A stretch of DNA of 64,000 nt, from assembly GCF_026805325.1 (NCBI RefSeq), contig NZ_JAPRAT010000004.1, positions 62,001 through 126,000 of the forward strand. Direction: 5' to 3'. Source of the stretch: Natronobacillus azotifigens. GTDB taxonomy: Bacteria; Bacillota; Bacilli; Bacillales; Amphibacillaceae. The translations under genes were made by a program, and so were the position numbers. Position 1 is the stretch's first letter. Each line of letters begins with the position of its first letter. Below, in pieces: positions 35,469 through 43,634 of the stretch. The notes beneath the pieces were generated by a model. The model searched no databases. It was not told the origin of the DNA and saw nothing but the letters and a program-made list of their open reading frames with translations.

Positions 35469-38400
35469 ATGAAGGTTAAGTTAAGGCAATCAGTAGCAGT
35501 AATGTTAACGTTTATTCTAGTATCATCTTTGTTTGCACCAATGGTCAGTGCAGAAGAAGATGACGTTGATTTAGTAACTCCAATCGAGATTGAAGAAAGG
35601 CCTCATGAATCAAATTATGATAAATATTCGGCATTACTCGATGAAGGACTAGATGAAAGAAGACCTACAGAAGCTGGTGCATTACAGCTAGTAGTAGATG
35701 CGGAAACTGGTTACACAACATTAGCTGACCAAGACGGAGAACCAATTCAATTACGTGGTATGAGTACACACGGTTTACAATGGTTCGGAGATATCATAAA
35801 TGAAAATGCTTTTTCAGCATTAGCTAATGATTGGGGCTCTAATGTTATTAGATTAGCGCTATATATCGGAGAAAATGGTTACGCTTACAACCCTGATCTT
35901 ATTGAAAAGGTGTATGAAGGAATAGAATTAGCGAAGAAAAACGATATGTATGTTATTGTGGATTGGCATGTTCATGCACCTGGTAATCCTAATGCAGATA
36001 TTTACCAAGGTGGCGTTAATGAAGACGGAGAAGAATATTTAGGAGCGAAAGACTTCTTCTTACACATTGCTGAAAAGTATCCAAATGACCCACACGTTAT
36101 TTATGAGCTTGCAAACGAGCCAAGTTCAAATAGTAGCGGTGGTGACGGGGTAACTAATGATGAGGATGGATGGGAAGCAGTTAGAGGATATGCTCAGCCT
36201 ATCGTTGATGCACTTCGGGAGAGTGGAAATGCTGATGATAATATTATTATCGTAGGTAGCCCAAACTGGAGTCAAAGAATGGATTTAGCAGCCGATAATC
36301 CAATTGTTGATCATCATACAATGTATACACTACACTTCTATACTGGTTCACACCATGGTACAAATGATCGTTATCCAGAAGGTACGTCTAGTGAGGATCG
36401 CAGTAACGTAATGGCTAACGCCAAATACGCACTAGATAAAGGAAAAGCAATCTTTGCAACCGAGTGGGGAGTTAGTGAAGCCGACGGTAATAACGGCCCA
36501 TACTTAAATGAAGCAGATGTCTGGCTTAATTTTCTAAATGAAAGCAACATTAGCTGGACTAACTGGTCTTTAACAAATAAAAATGAAACTTCTGGTGCAT
36601 TTACACCATTTATTTTAAATGAATCGGATGCAACGGAGCTTGACCCAGGTGAAGATCAAGCATGGTCTATGGAAGAATTAAGTGTTTCTGGTGAATATGT
36701 ACGTTCACGTATATTGGGAGAAGAATATCACCCGATTGACCGTACGCCAAGAGAAGAATTCTCTGAAGTGATTTGGGACTTTAATGACGGAACTACGCAA
36801 GGGTTTGGGGTGAATGCCGATAGTCCAGTTCAAGTCACGTTAGCGAACGAAAATGATGCTTTACAAATTTCTGGCCTAGATGAAAGTAACGATGTAGGAA
36901 CAGAAGGTGAAACATATTGGGGCAATGTACGACTTTCTGCTGATGAATGGGACGGGTCTGTAGATGTACTTGGTGCGGAAAACATAACCATGGATGTTAT
37001 AGTTGATAGTCCTACAACCGTTGCCATTACTGCTATCCCGCAAAGTGAAAAATATGGTTGGGCAAATCCAGAAAACAATGCTGTAGTGAATCCAGTTGAT
37101 TTTGAAGAACAAGAAGATGGCACATACAAAGCACTCTTAACCATCACGGGTGAAGATGCACCAAATCTTGCAAACATAGCAGAAGACCCTGAAGATAGTG
37201 AGCTTACTAACATTATTCTTTTTGTAGGTACGGAAGATGCTGATGTCATTTCTTTAGATAATATTACCGTAACCGGAGACCGTGAATCAGTACCAGAACC
37301 AGTGGAACATGACGCTTTAGGAGAAGCCACTTTCCCATCAGATTTTGAGGATGGTACTCGCCAAGGTTGGGAGTGGGATGGTGAATCTGGTGTAAGAACA
37401 GCATTGACGATAGAGGAAGTAAACGGTTCAAACGCTTTATCGTGGGAGTACGCATATCCTGAAGTAAAGCCAAGCGATAATTGGGCTACAGCGCCTCGTT
37501 TAACCCTTCATAACGATAACTTAGTTCGTGGAGATAATGAGTTCCTTGCATTTGATTTTTATATTGATCCAATTGAAGGCCGTACGACTGAAGGATCCAT
37601 TGATATTAACCTTGTATTCCAACCGCCAAGTGAAGGTTACTGGGCACAAGCTTCTGAAACATTTGAGATTGATTTAGAAGCATTTGATACGGCTACAGTT
37701 ACAGAAGACGGTCTTTATCATTTTGAAGTTGAAATCAATTTTGAAGATATCCCGAGTGACATCGATCTACGTAATATAATGCTCATCTTCGCTGATGTTG
37801 AAAGTGACTTTGCTGGAAGAGTGTATTTAGATAATGTGAGATTTGATGGTCCTGAATCTGATTCAGAAGACGGCGAAGTTACCAAACCAGTTGACGAACG
37901 CCAATCTGTAGTTGAAGCAAAAACAACTGTAACAGACAACAGAGCAACGGTCTCAACTGATGATGTAAAAAAAGTAGCGGAAAATGGAACGTTACATGTT
38001 AATTTAAGTGCTACTAATGCAACCGAATTGTCACTTACTAGTGAACAAGTTCAACAGCTAAGAGAAACCAATGCAAAAATAAGCGTGAGTAAAGAAAATG
38101 TCGTTGTAAATATACCTTTTTCTCTATTTACAAATGATAAAGAAATTGTATTTACTGTTGAGGAGTCAACCAATAGTGAATTAGTAAATGTTGATCACAC
38201 ATTAAGTTCTATTTATGACTTTAACCTTACCCAAGGTGGAAAAAAGATCGAATACTTTGAAGGTGGAATAGAACTTAGCTTTACAGTTGATTCTAGCAAA
38301 GTTAAAAACCCAGAAAATGTTAAAGTTTTTTATTGGAATGAAGAAGAGAAAGTATGGGAGCTTATTGGTGGAACATACGAGGATGGCGTTGTGACAGTAA

Positions 38401-38636
38401 CAGTTGAACATTTTAGTATTTTCACAGTGTTTGAGGCATCAGCAGAGGAATTAAGCGACGATGATTTTGTTCCAGGTACTGAAGAAGAACATCAAACTTC
38501 TCAAGAAGAAAAAGAAAGCGATAGATTACCTGATACTGCTACAAACACATTCAATTACTTAATAATGGGTATGTTATTATTCGTGAGTGGCTTTGCATTC
38601 TTTATTATTCAAAGAAAAACAGCAAGTAAAAACTAA
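35469..38636 (+). CDS. Cell-wall anchored GH5 endoglucanase with CBM17 and CBM28 modules
   Basis: Secreted cellulase of 1055 residues. Signal peptide (1-28, cut after VSA), GH5 subfamily 2-like catalytic domain (about 70-415) with acid/base E217 in YELANEPSS and nucleophile E332 in FATEWGVSE, then CBM17 (about 436-614) and CBM28 (about 618-802). This tandem is known from alkaline Bacillus cellulases and binds amorphous cellulose. A further beta-rich domain (about 815-1000) precedes the sortase signal LPDTA (1020-1024), a hydrophobic helix and a basic tail, so the enzyme should be covalently attached to the wall. The mature protein is strongly acidic, as in halophiles and alkaliphiles. Confidence 0.95.
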   Translation: MKVKLRQSVAVMLTFILVSSLFAPMVSAEEDDVDLVTPIEIEERPHESNYDKYSALLDEGLDERRPTEAGALQLVVDAETGYTTLADQDGEPIQLRGMSTHGLQWFGDIINENAFSALANDWGSNVIRLALYIGENGYAYNPDLIEKVYEGIELAKKNDMYVIVDWHVHAPGNPNADIYQGGVNEDGEEYLGAKDFFLHIAEKYPNDPHVIYELANEPSSNSSGGDGVTNDEDGWEAVRGYAQPIVDALRESGNADDNIIIVGSPNWSQRMDLAADNPIVDHHTMYTLHFYTGSHHGTNDRYPEGTSSEDRSNVMANAKYALDKGKAIFATEWGVSEADGNNGPYLNEADVWLNFLNESNISWTNWSLTNKNETSGAFTPFILNESDATELDPGEDQAWSMEELSVSGEYVRSRILGEEYHPIDRTPREEFSEVIWDFNDGTTQGFGVNADSPVQVTLANENDALQISGLDESNDVGTEGETYWGNVRLSADEWDGSVDVLGAENITMDVIVDSPTTVAITAIPQSEKYGWANPENNAVVNPVDFEEQEDGTYKALLTITGEDAPNLANIAEDPEDSELTNIILFVGTEDADVISLDNITVTGDRESVPEPVEHDALGEATFPSDFEDGTRQGWEWDGESGVRTALTIEEVNGSNALSWEYAYPEVKPSDNWATAPRLTLHNDNLVRGDNEFLAFDFYIDPIEGRTTEGSIDINLVFQPPSEGYWAQASETFEIDLEAFDTATVTEDGLYHFEVEINFEDIPSDIDLRNIMLIFADVESDFAGRVYLDNVRFDGPESDSEDGEVTKPVDERQSVVEAKTTVTDNRATVSTDDVKKVAENGTLHVNLSATNATELSLTSEQVQQLRETNAKISVSKENVVVNIPFSLFTNDKEIVFTVEESTNSELVNVDHTLSSIYDFNLTQGGKKIEYFEGGIELSFTVDSSKVKNPENVKVFYWNEEEKVWELIGGTYEDGVVTVTVEHFSIFTVFEASAEELSDDDFVPGTEEEHQTSQEEKESDRLPDTATNTFNYLIMGMLLFVSGFAFFIIQRKTASKN

Positions 38637-38649
38637 TAGATATTCGATA

Positions 38650-38687
38650 AAAGAGGCTCTCTGTTCTTATTAGACAGTAGAGCCTTC
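38650..38687 (+). terminator. Terminator of the cellulase gene
   Basis: AGAGGCTCTCTGT pairs with ACAGTAGAGCCTTCT, with T-rich sequence following. Confidence 0.75.
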
Positions 38688-38880
38688 TATTTTATCATTA
38701 TCTTTGTTTGTAATTTTCACAAATACGATGGTTCTGTAGATGCTCAGAAGTCAAAAGCACATAGAACGAAAGGGCCTACGCTCATCCTTTCTTTTTTAAT
38801 ACATTACCAAAAGAAGTCGTTTAGTACATATTGAGTCAATGCTAGGAGAAAATCAGCATACTTATACTAGATAAAACGGA

Positions 38881-38914
38881 AAGAGTGGAAGAGAAACATG
38901 AACTTCCACTCTTT
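38881..38914. terminator. Hairpin terminator next to the 49-residue gene
   Basis: AAGAGTGGAAG and CTTCCACTCTT enclose AGAAACATGAA. It is the minus-strand terminator of the gene at 38924 and a near copy of the hairpin at 17453. Confidence 0.75.
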
Positions 38915-38923
38915 TGCATTTTC

Positions 38924-39073
38924 CTATTTCTTTTTTCGATAACTGCCAGCTTCACGTGCTGTGATGTCCCCTTGGCCAGCGCTTATGTCTTCTTGAATCT
39001 CTCGTTTTACTTTCTCCGTATTGGTTTTGGATTCAGGTAGTAGTGGATCCTTTTCTTTCTTAAAAAAATGCAT
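38924..39073 (-). CDS. Small hypothetical protein (49 residues)
   Basis: Short minus-strand gene with a good GGAGGT site 6 bases before the ATG and a terminator directly after. The protein begins MHFFKKEKDPLLPESK and ends DITAREAGSYRKKK. It is hydrophilic, without Cys, membrane segment or signal. Family not recognised; the composition and the monocistronic arrangement recall small spore or stress proteins, but no specific match is claimed. The 3' end and terminator have a duplicated remnant at 17453-17520. Confidence 0.65.
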   Translation of the reverse strand: MHFFKKEKDPLLPESKTNTEKVKREIQEDISAGQGDITAREAGSYRKKK

Positions 39074-39493
39074 CAAATACCTCCTATTCTTTTATTGACA
39101 ATTCTATTGTTTACCAGAAAACAGCTAATTATGATACGAATAGTAAGGAGCGTGTCGAATGGAAAAGATACGATCCCTTTAGGTAAGGAGCTACAAGAAA
39201 GAAATATTTACCCCTTTTGATAAAGCATCTTCCGTATAGGATCAATAAGCGATTTAGAATAATGTTTTGTAGTAACGCTTTTTTTTGAAAAAGATGTTAA
39301 ATGTTCCTTTACTTTTAGAGTGCCCACAGCATATAATAAAGATGAATCGACAAAAATATACACTCTTCTACATATGTCGACACAAATTAGACAAGACGGG
39401 ATACCGTGAAAGCGTTTTTAATCAATTCTTTTGGGTATCTGGAGTGATCTTCTGTGTATATTTAGAGTCAAATATCAAAAAGGGAGTGAAGTA
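39074..39493. other. Gap upstream of the first chemoreceptor gene
   Basis: No convincing gene. An open frame at 39285-39494 lacks a ribosome site. A start with AGGAG near 39159 (MEKIRSL) stops after 7 codons and would continue only after a frameshift. No clear sigma-D promoter was found. Confidence 0.4.
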
Positions 39494-41512
39494 ATGAAAG
39501 AGAAGCGAACGATGGGGAGTTTCTTTAAGACGCTAAAGTTTAAATTTATGTTAACCATGCTGTGTATTGCACTAATTCCACTTTTAGGATTAGCAATCAT
39601 GCAATCGATCCAGTTAAGTAACACGTTACAAAATAATATTAAAGAGCAGTCCATGTCATTGGCCGAACTGAATAGAAATTCACTAAATGATTGGCTTGAT
39701 ACCAAGGCAGCACAGCTATCGAACATGTTGGAGGCCCACCCTGAGTTTCAAGAGATGGATATGGAATATATAAGATATGTTCTAAATTATATAGAAGTAA
39801 GTAATTCAGATGTTGAGCTTGCTAGTGTCGTCGACAAAGATGGGAACATCGATACTCCAGGCATTAATTTGCAGGAAAGAGATTACTTCGTGGAAGCGAA
39901 GGAAACAAAAGAATATGCAGTTAGTGATATCATTATAAATAGTGAAACAGGCAACGAACAAATTGTAGTGGCATTACCATTACTTGATCAAAGCAATGAT
40001 TTTAATGGCTTGATAGCCAGTTATGTTGGGTTGGATGTATTTTCAGATACGATAGGTAAAATAAGCTTTGCAGAAACGGGATTCGGCTTCTTGATGTCGG
40101 CCCAGGGTAATATCATTTATCATCCGGATGATAACATTGCCGGTGAGAATTACACGAATCTTGATTTGAATGATGAAACGATGCAAGCTTTTGAGCAAGA
40201 AATTTTGGGTAAGGAAACGGGATTCGTAACTTATACAGATAATCTTGGTGATGAAAAGATTGCTGCATTTTCCAGTGTTCCTAAAACAGGATGGAGGATT
40301 GTGGTAACGGCTCCTACTAGTGAAGTGTATGCAGAAGCGCAAGCAGTAGCTCAGAAGTCAGTATTTCTTATCATGACCGTAGTTATGCTTGTTATCGTCA
40401 TAGCGTTCATTTTAGCTAATATGTTATCCAAGCCAATTGTGCAGGCATCTAAACACATTAACGTACTAGCGAATGCTGATTTCACACAAACTGTACCGGA
40501 AAAATTAATGAAAAGAAAAGATGAGATTGGTGATCTCGCCCAATCGATGAACCAAATGCAAGGTTCTTTACTAGATTTAATCAAAAGTGTTTCCGGTGCA
40601 ACTAATCAATTGTCAACAAGCAGTGAAGAATTAAGTCAATCAGCAAGTGAAGTAACAGAAGGAAGTAAGCAAATTGCCACAACCATGCAAGAGCTTTCTT
40701 CAGGAACGGAAGCACAAGCAAATAGCTCTGGAACCATATCAGAGTTAATGGAAGCCTTTGTTGGTAAGGTAACAGAAGCAAATAAAGGTACGATGCATAC
40801 GAGTAAAGAGTCGCAAAGTATTATTAAGCAAACGGATGAAGGAAAAGAATTGATGGAGCAATCTGTAACGCAAATGCAAGTGATTCATCAAATCGTTCAA
40901 GATGCAGTCCAAAAAGTGCAAGGACTTGATCAGCAATCAAAAGAGATTTCTAAATTAGTAGAAGTGATTCAAGGGATTGCAGAGCAAACGAATCTCCTTG
41001 CACTCAATGCAGCAATTGAGGCTGCTCGAGCAGGAGAGCATGGTAAGGGCTTTGCAGTCGTTGCAGATGAAGTTCGAAAGCTAGCGGAAGAGGTTACCTC
41101 ATCGATTGGTAATATTACAAACATTGTCAATGGTATCCAGAAAGAATCAAACGAGGTAACAAATTCACTACAAAATGGTTATGAAGTGGTTGAAGAAGGC
41201 TCGAAGCAAATTGCTGTCACTGGTGAAAAATTCGTAGAAATAAATCAATCTGTGAGTAGCATGGCAACGATGATCCAAAGTATATCCGTTCAGTTGACGG
41301 AAATTGCAGAGGATAGTGGGAAAATGAATGAATCAATCGAAGAGATTGCCTCTGTTTCTCAAGAGTCAGCTGCAGGAGTCGAACAAACATCTGCTTCTGC
41401 GGAGCAATTACTTGGTTCTATGGAAGAAGTCACAAACAGTGCTGATCACTTAGCTAAACTTGCTGAGGATCTATCTGTGCAGGTTAGTCAATTTAAGATT
41501 TCTAAAGAATAA
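39494..41512 (+). CDS. Methyl-accepting chemotaxis protein with extracellular dCache domain
   Basis: Transmembrane chemoreceptor of about 672 residues. TM1 (about 18-38), extracellular double-Cache ligand domain (about 40-280, with [19 protein letters not shown]), TM2 (about 288-310), HAMP (about 311-365) and a cytoplasmic signalling coiled coil with the hairpin tip [20 protein letters not shown]. dCache receptors usually sense amino acids or small carboxylates; the ligand is unknown. ATG 39494 follows GGGAGTG at proper spacing; the frame extends upstream to 39431 without a site. Single gene with its own terminator, next to the cellulase gene. Confidence 0.94.
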   Translation: MKEKRTMGSFFKTLKFKFMLTMLCIALIPLLGLAIMQSIQLSNTLQNNIKEQSMSLAELNRNSLNDWLDTKAAQLSNMLEAHPEFQEMDMEYIRYVLNYIEVSNSDVELASVVDKDGNIDTPGINLQERDYFVEAKETKEYAVSDIIINSETGNEQIVVALPLLDQSNDFNGLIASYVGLDVFSDTIGKISFAETGFGFLMSAQGNIIYHPDDNIAGENYTNLDLNDETMQAFEQEILGKETGFVTYTDNLGDEKIAAFSSVPKTGWRIVVTAPTSEVYAEAQAVAQKSVFLIMTVVMLVIVIAFILANMLSKPIVQASKHINVLANADFTQTVPEKLMKRKDEIGDLAQSMNQMQGSLLDLIKSVSGATNQLSTSSEELSQSASEVTEGSKQIATTMQELSSGTEAQANSSGTISELMEAFVGKVTEANKGTMHTSKESQSIIKQTDEGKELMEQSVTQMQVIHQIVQDAVQKVQGLDQQSKEISKLVEVIQGIAEQTNLLALNAAIEAARAGEHGKGFAVVADEVRKLAEEVTSSIGNITNIVNGIQKESNEVTNSLQNGYEVVEEGSKQIAVTGEKFVEINQSVSSMATMIQSISVQLTEIAEDSGKMNESIEEIASVSQESAAGVEQTSASAEQLLGSMEEVTNSADHLAKLAEDLSVQVSQFKISKE

Positions 41513-41521
41513 TTGCCATAC

Positions 41522-41558
41522 AAACACCCCGCACTTTTATAAAAGAAGTGCGGGGTTA
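41522..41558 (+). terminator. Terminator of the chemoreceptor gene
   Basis: AACACCCCGCACTT and AAGTGCGGGGTT form a strong GC stem followed by ATTTATT. Confidence 0.85.
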
Positions 41559-41754
41559 TTTATTGAATGTGCTATTTTTCTTGCGATATCCTCGTCTGTT
41601 CTTCAAGAAGCCCTTTATGAACACTATTGTCTTAAAGATATAGGTGAACTTCTCTAGTGATGCTTATCCGTGAATTTTTTTAAGGGTTATAATAAAATCG
41701 ATAAAAACGATGTTCCTGCTGGTGGTTTTTGATTGATAGAATTTCCAAAAAGCT

Positions 41755-41780
41755 CCCCCGTTGATTGAAGTATCACTTTA
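41755..41780 (-). repeat. Fragment of the dispersed repeat (5' end only, copy F)
   Basis: CCCCCGTTGATTGAAGTATCACTTTA is the reverse complement of the repeat's 5' terminus with two or three changes. The rest of the element is absent. The remainder of the 41559-41877 gap holds no gene. Confidence 0.55.
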
Positions 41781-41824
41781 TTCGTTTTTTTGCTGTGAAT
41801 GATAGAAAAAAGAAATTTAATTCT

Positions 41825-41850
41825 ATACCATCGTATTTTAATGGTATAAT
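41825..41850 (+). promoter_or_regulatory. Promoter with overlapping inverted repeat upstream of the ABC exporter
   Basis: A perfect TATAAT box lies at 41845-41850. ATACCAT (41825-41831) and ATGGTAT (41841-41847) form a 7-bp inverted repeat with 9-base spacing that overlaps it, a likely repressor site. The -35 element is poor. Confidence 0.55.
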
Positions 41851-41877
41851 TATACATGTTGAAAAGAATGACGTGCT

Positions 41878-43443
41878 ATGCTCAAAAAAATCATTAAAAA
41901 ATATTGGAAAGAAAATAGTTTGGCTCTGGTCTTAACAAGCATAGAATCAGGAGGAATTATTCTTTCTACTGTCTATTTAGCTATGATTATGAATAGTTTA
42001 ATTGATAGAAATCAATCAGAATTTATTCACGCTTTTATCCTGTCTTTATCTGCATGGGGAATAGCGCTCTTATTTGGCTTTATAAAACAGCAACAAATTA
42101 TTGCTTTAAGAAGAGAAATCGTCAATAGGATTGTGAAGAGCTCATACAAGAAATTTCACACAAGAAACCCTAATGAATATATTTCATGGTTAACCAATGA
42201 TATGAACATTATTGAAGAGCAGGGTTTCGGTAATTTCTATGGTGGCATGTCTAGTGTGACATTGCTGATATTTTCTTCAATTGCTATATTTAATTTTCAT
42301 TGGATTTTGTTACTTATTTCTATTGTTATAGCCTTAATTATGTTTGTCATTCCAAAATGCTTTAAGCAACGCCTAGATAAAAAGAATATTCAAGTTTCCA
42401 AAACGCTCGAAGACTATATTTCTAAGGTAGATGAATGGATAAAAGGTTTTGATCTATTATTATCCTACAATAAGACGAGTATGATTATGAAGAAATTAAA
42501 TGCTGTCAACCAATCCGTAAAAAAAGAAAAAATTTCCCTGCAAAATGAGAAAGCGATCATCAATGTATTAATAAGAGGGGTGTCTGTTATTGCTCAGTAT
42601 AGCATCATATTAGTGACAGGAATCATGATACTGTTGGGTGAGTTAAGAGCTGGAGTAATTTTCGCTATCGGAGATTTAACAGGGAACTTTTTTGGTAATA
42701 CGAGCTTTTTCATCGAACAGATCACTCTTTTTTCTTCAGCTGTGACGATTACAGATAAAATGGATGACTTTGTAAAACGTTTAGACGAACATCATGACGT
42801 TAATCAGAGCCCTTACGCTTTTTCCAAAGAATTGAATGTTTGTAACGTGTGTTATTCGTATGGAGAAAACCGTATTACCATCCCTAATATGACGTTTAGA
42901 AAAAAGGGGAAGTACGCCATTATCGGAAAAAGTGGAACAGGAAAATCAACTTTTTTAAATATATTGGTCAGAAATTTATCTGGTTATGAGGGGAAAATAA
43001 TGATCGATAACAGGGAAATATCCGAAATTAATATAGCAGCTTACCGAAACCATATGGTGTATGTTCCACAAAGAAACTATGTCTTCGATATGACGTTAAA
43101 GGATAACTTAACATTAGAGGACGATTTTTCGGATAGTCGAGTTAAGGAAATAGTAGAAAAGATGGATTTGAATCAGCAATACATAAATAGCGAGAATAAA
43201 TTAGGAACCTTAGGAAGTCATCTTTCCGGTGGTCAAGCGCAAAGAGTCGAGCTTGGGAGAGGGCTTCTTCATGCGAAGGATATTTTAGTCATTGATGAAG
43301 GAACCAGTAGCTTGGATGCAAAAACATCATATTTGGTTGAAAAAAATATATTGTCTGACGAAGATTTGACCGTAATTTTTGTTACCCATCACCTAAATAC
43401 AGAGCTTCAGCAGTATTTTGATAAAATCTATTCTTTTTCTTAA
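41878..43443 (+). CDS. ABC exporter, fused membrane and ATPase domains
   Basis: Half-transporter of 521 residues. Six membrane helices (about 15-300) and a C-terminal ATPase domain (about 315-521) with Walker A GKSGTGKST, signature LSGGQAQRVELG, Walker B ILVIDEGTSSLD and H-loop VTHHLN. It acts as a dimer; substrates of such exporters are peptides, lipids or drugs. The ATG has a poor ribosome site and lies 28 bases after TATAAT, so the leader is very short. It is convergent with the NRPS cluster and could export that product or confer resistance; this is only a positional inference. 41 in-frame sense codons follow its stop. Confidence 0.9.
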   Translation: MLKKIIKKYWKENSLALVLTSIESGGIILSTVYLAMIMNSLIDRNQSEFIHAFILSLSAWGIALLFGFIKQQQIIALRREIVNRIVKSSYKKFHTRNPNEYISWLTNDMNIIEEQGFGNFYGGMSSVTLLIFSSIAIFNFHWILLLISIVIALIMFVIPKCFKQRLDKKNIQVSKTLEDYISKVDEWIKGFDLLLSYNKTSMIMKKLNAVNQSVKKEKISLQNEKAIINVLIRGVSVIAQYSIILVTGIMILLGELRAGVIFAIGDLTGNFFGNTSFFIEQITLFSSAVTITDKMDDFVKRLDEHHDVNQSPYAFSKELNVCNVCYSYGENRITIPNMTFRKKGKYAIIGKSGTGKSTFLNILVRNLSGYEGKIMIDNREISEINIAAYRNHMVYVPQRNYVFDMTLKDNLTLEDDFSDSRVKEIVEKMDLNQQYINSENKLGTLGSHLSGGQAQRVELGRGLLHAKDILVIDEGTSSLDAKTSYLVEKNILSDEDLTVIFVTHHLNTELQQYFDKIYSFS

Positions 43444-43569
43444 TCAGGTCTATTAGAAAGAATTGAAGACTTAACGGATGTTTTCATAGAAATGAATAAG
43501 GCTTCCCTAAATGTACAAGTTATGCGTAGAAAAATCAGTGTAGAGCCCGTTCCAATTTATTCTCCATAA
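43444..43569 (+). other. In-frame open tail after the ABC exporter stop
   Basis: Directly after the TAA of the exporter, the same frame stays open for 41 codons (GLLERIEDLTDVFIEMNKAS, ending EPVPIYSP) to a second TAA. It has protein-like composition but no start. Either a lost C-terminal extension or the scrap of another gene. Confidence 0.3.
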
Positions 43570-43580
43570 AATGTTAAGCC

Positions 43581-43617
43581 AACCCCTCTTTGTAGTGTAT
43601 TTCTATAAAGAGGGGTT
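43581..43617. terminator. Bidirectional terminator between the ABC exporter and the NRPS cluster
   Basis: AACCCCTCTTT and AAAGAGGGGTT, 11-bp stem with AT-rich surroundings on both sides. Confidence 0.85.
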
Positions 43618-43634
43618 GTTTCTAAAAAATGATA

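Noticed and set aside
39285-39494. Open frame of 69 codons before the chemoreceptor gene
   Set aside because: No ribosome site and an unnatural sequence; the chemoreceptor ribosome site lies in its last codons.
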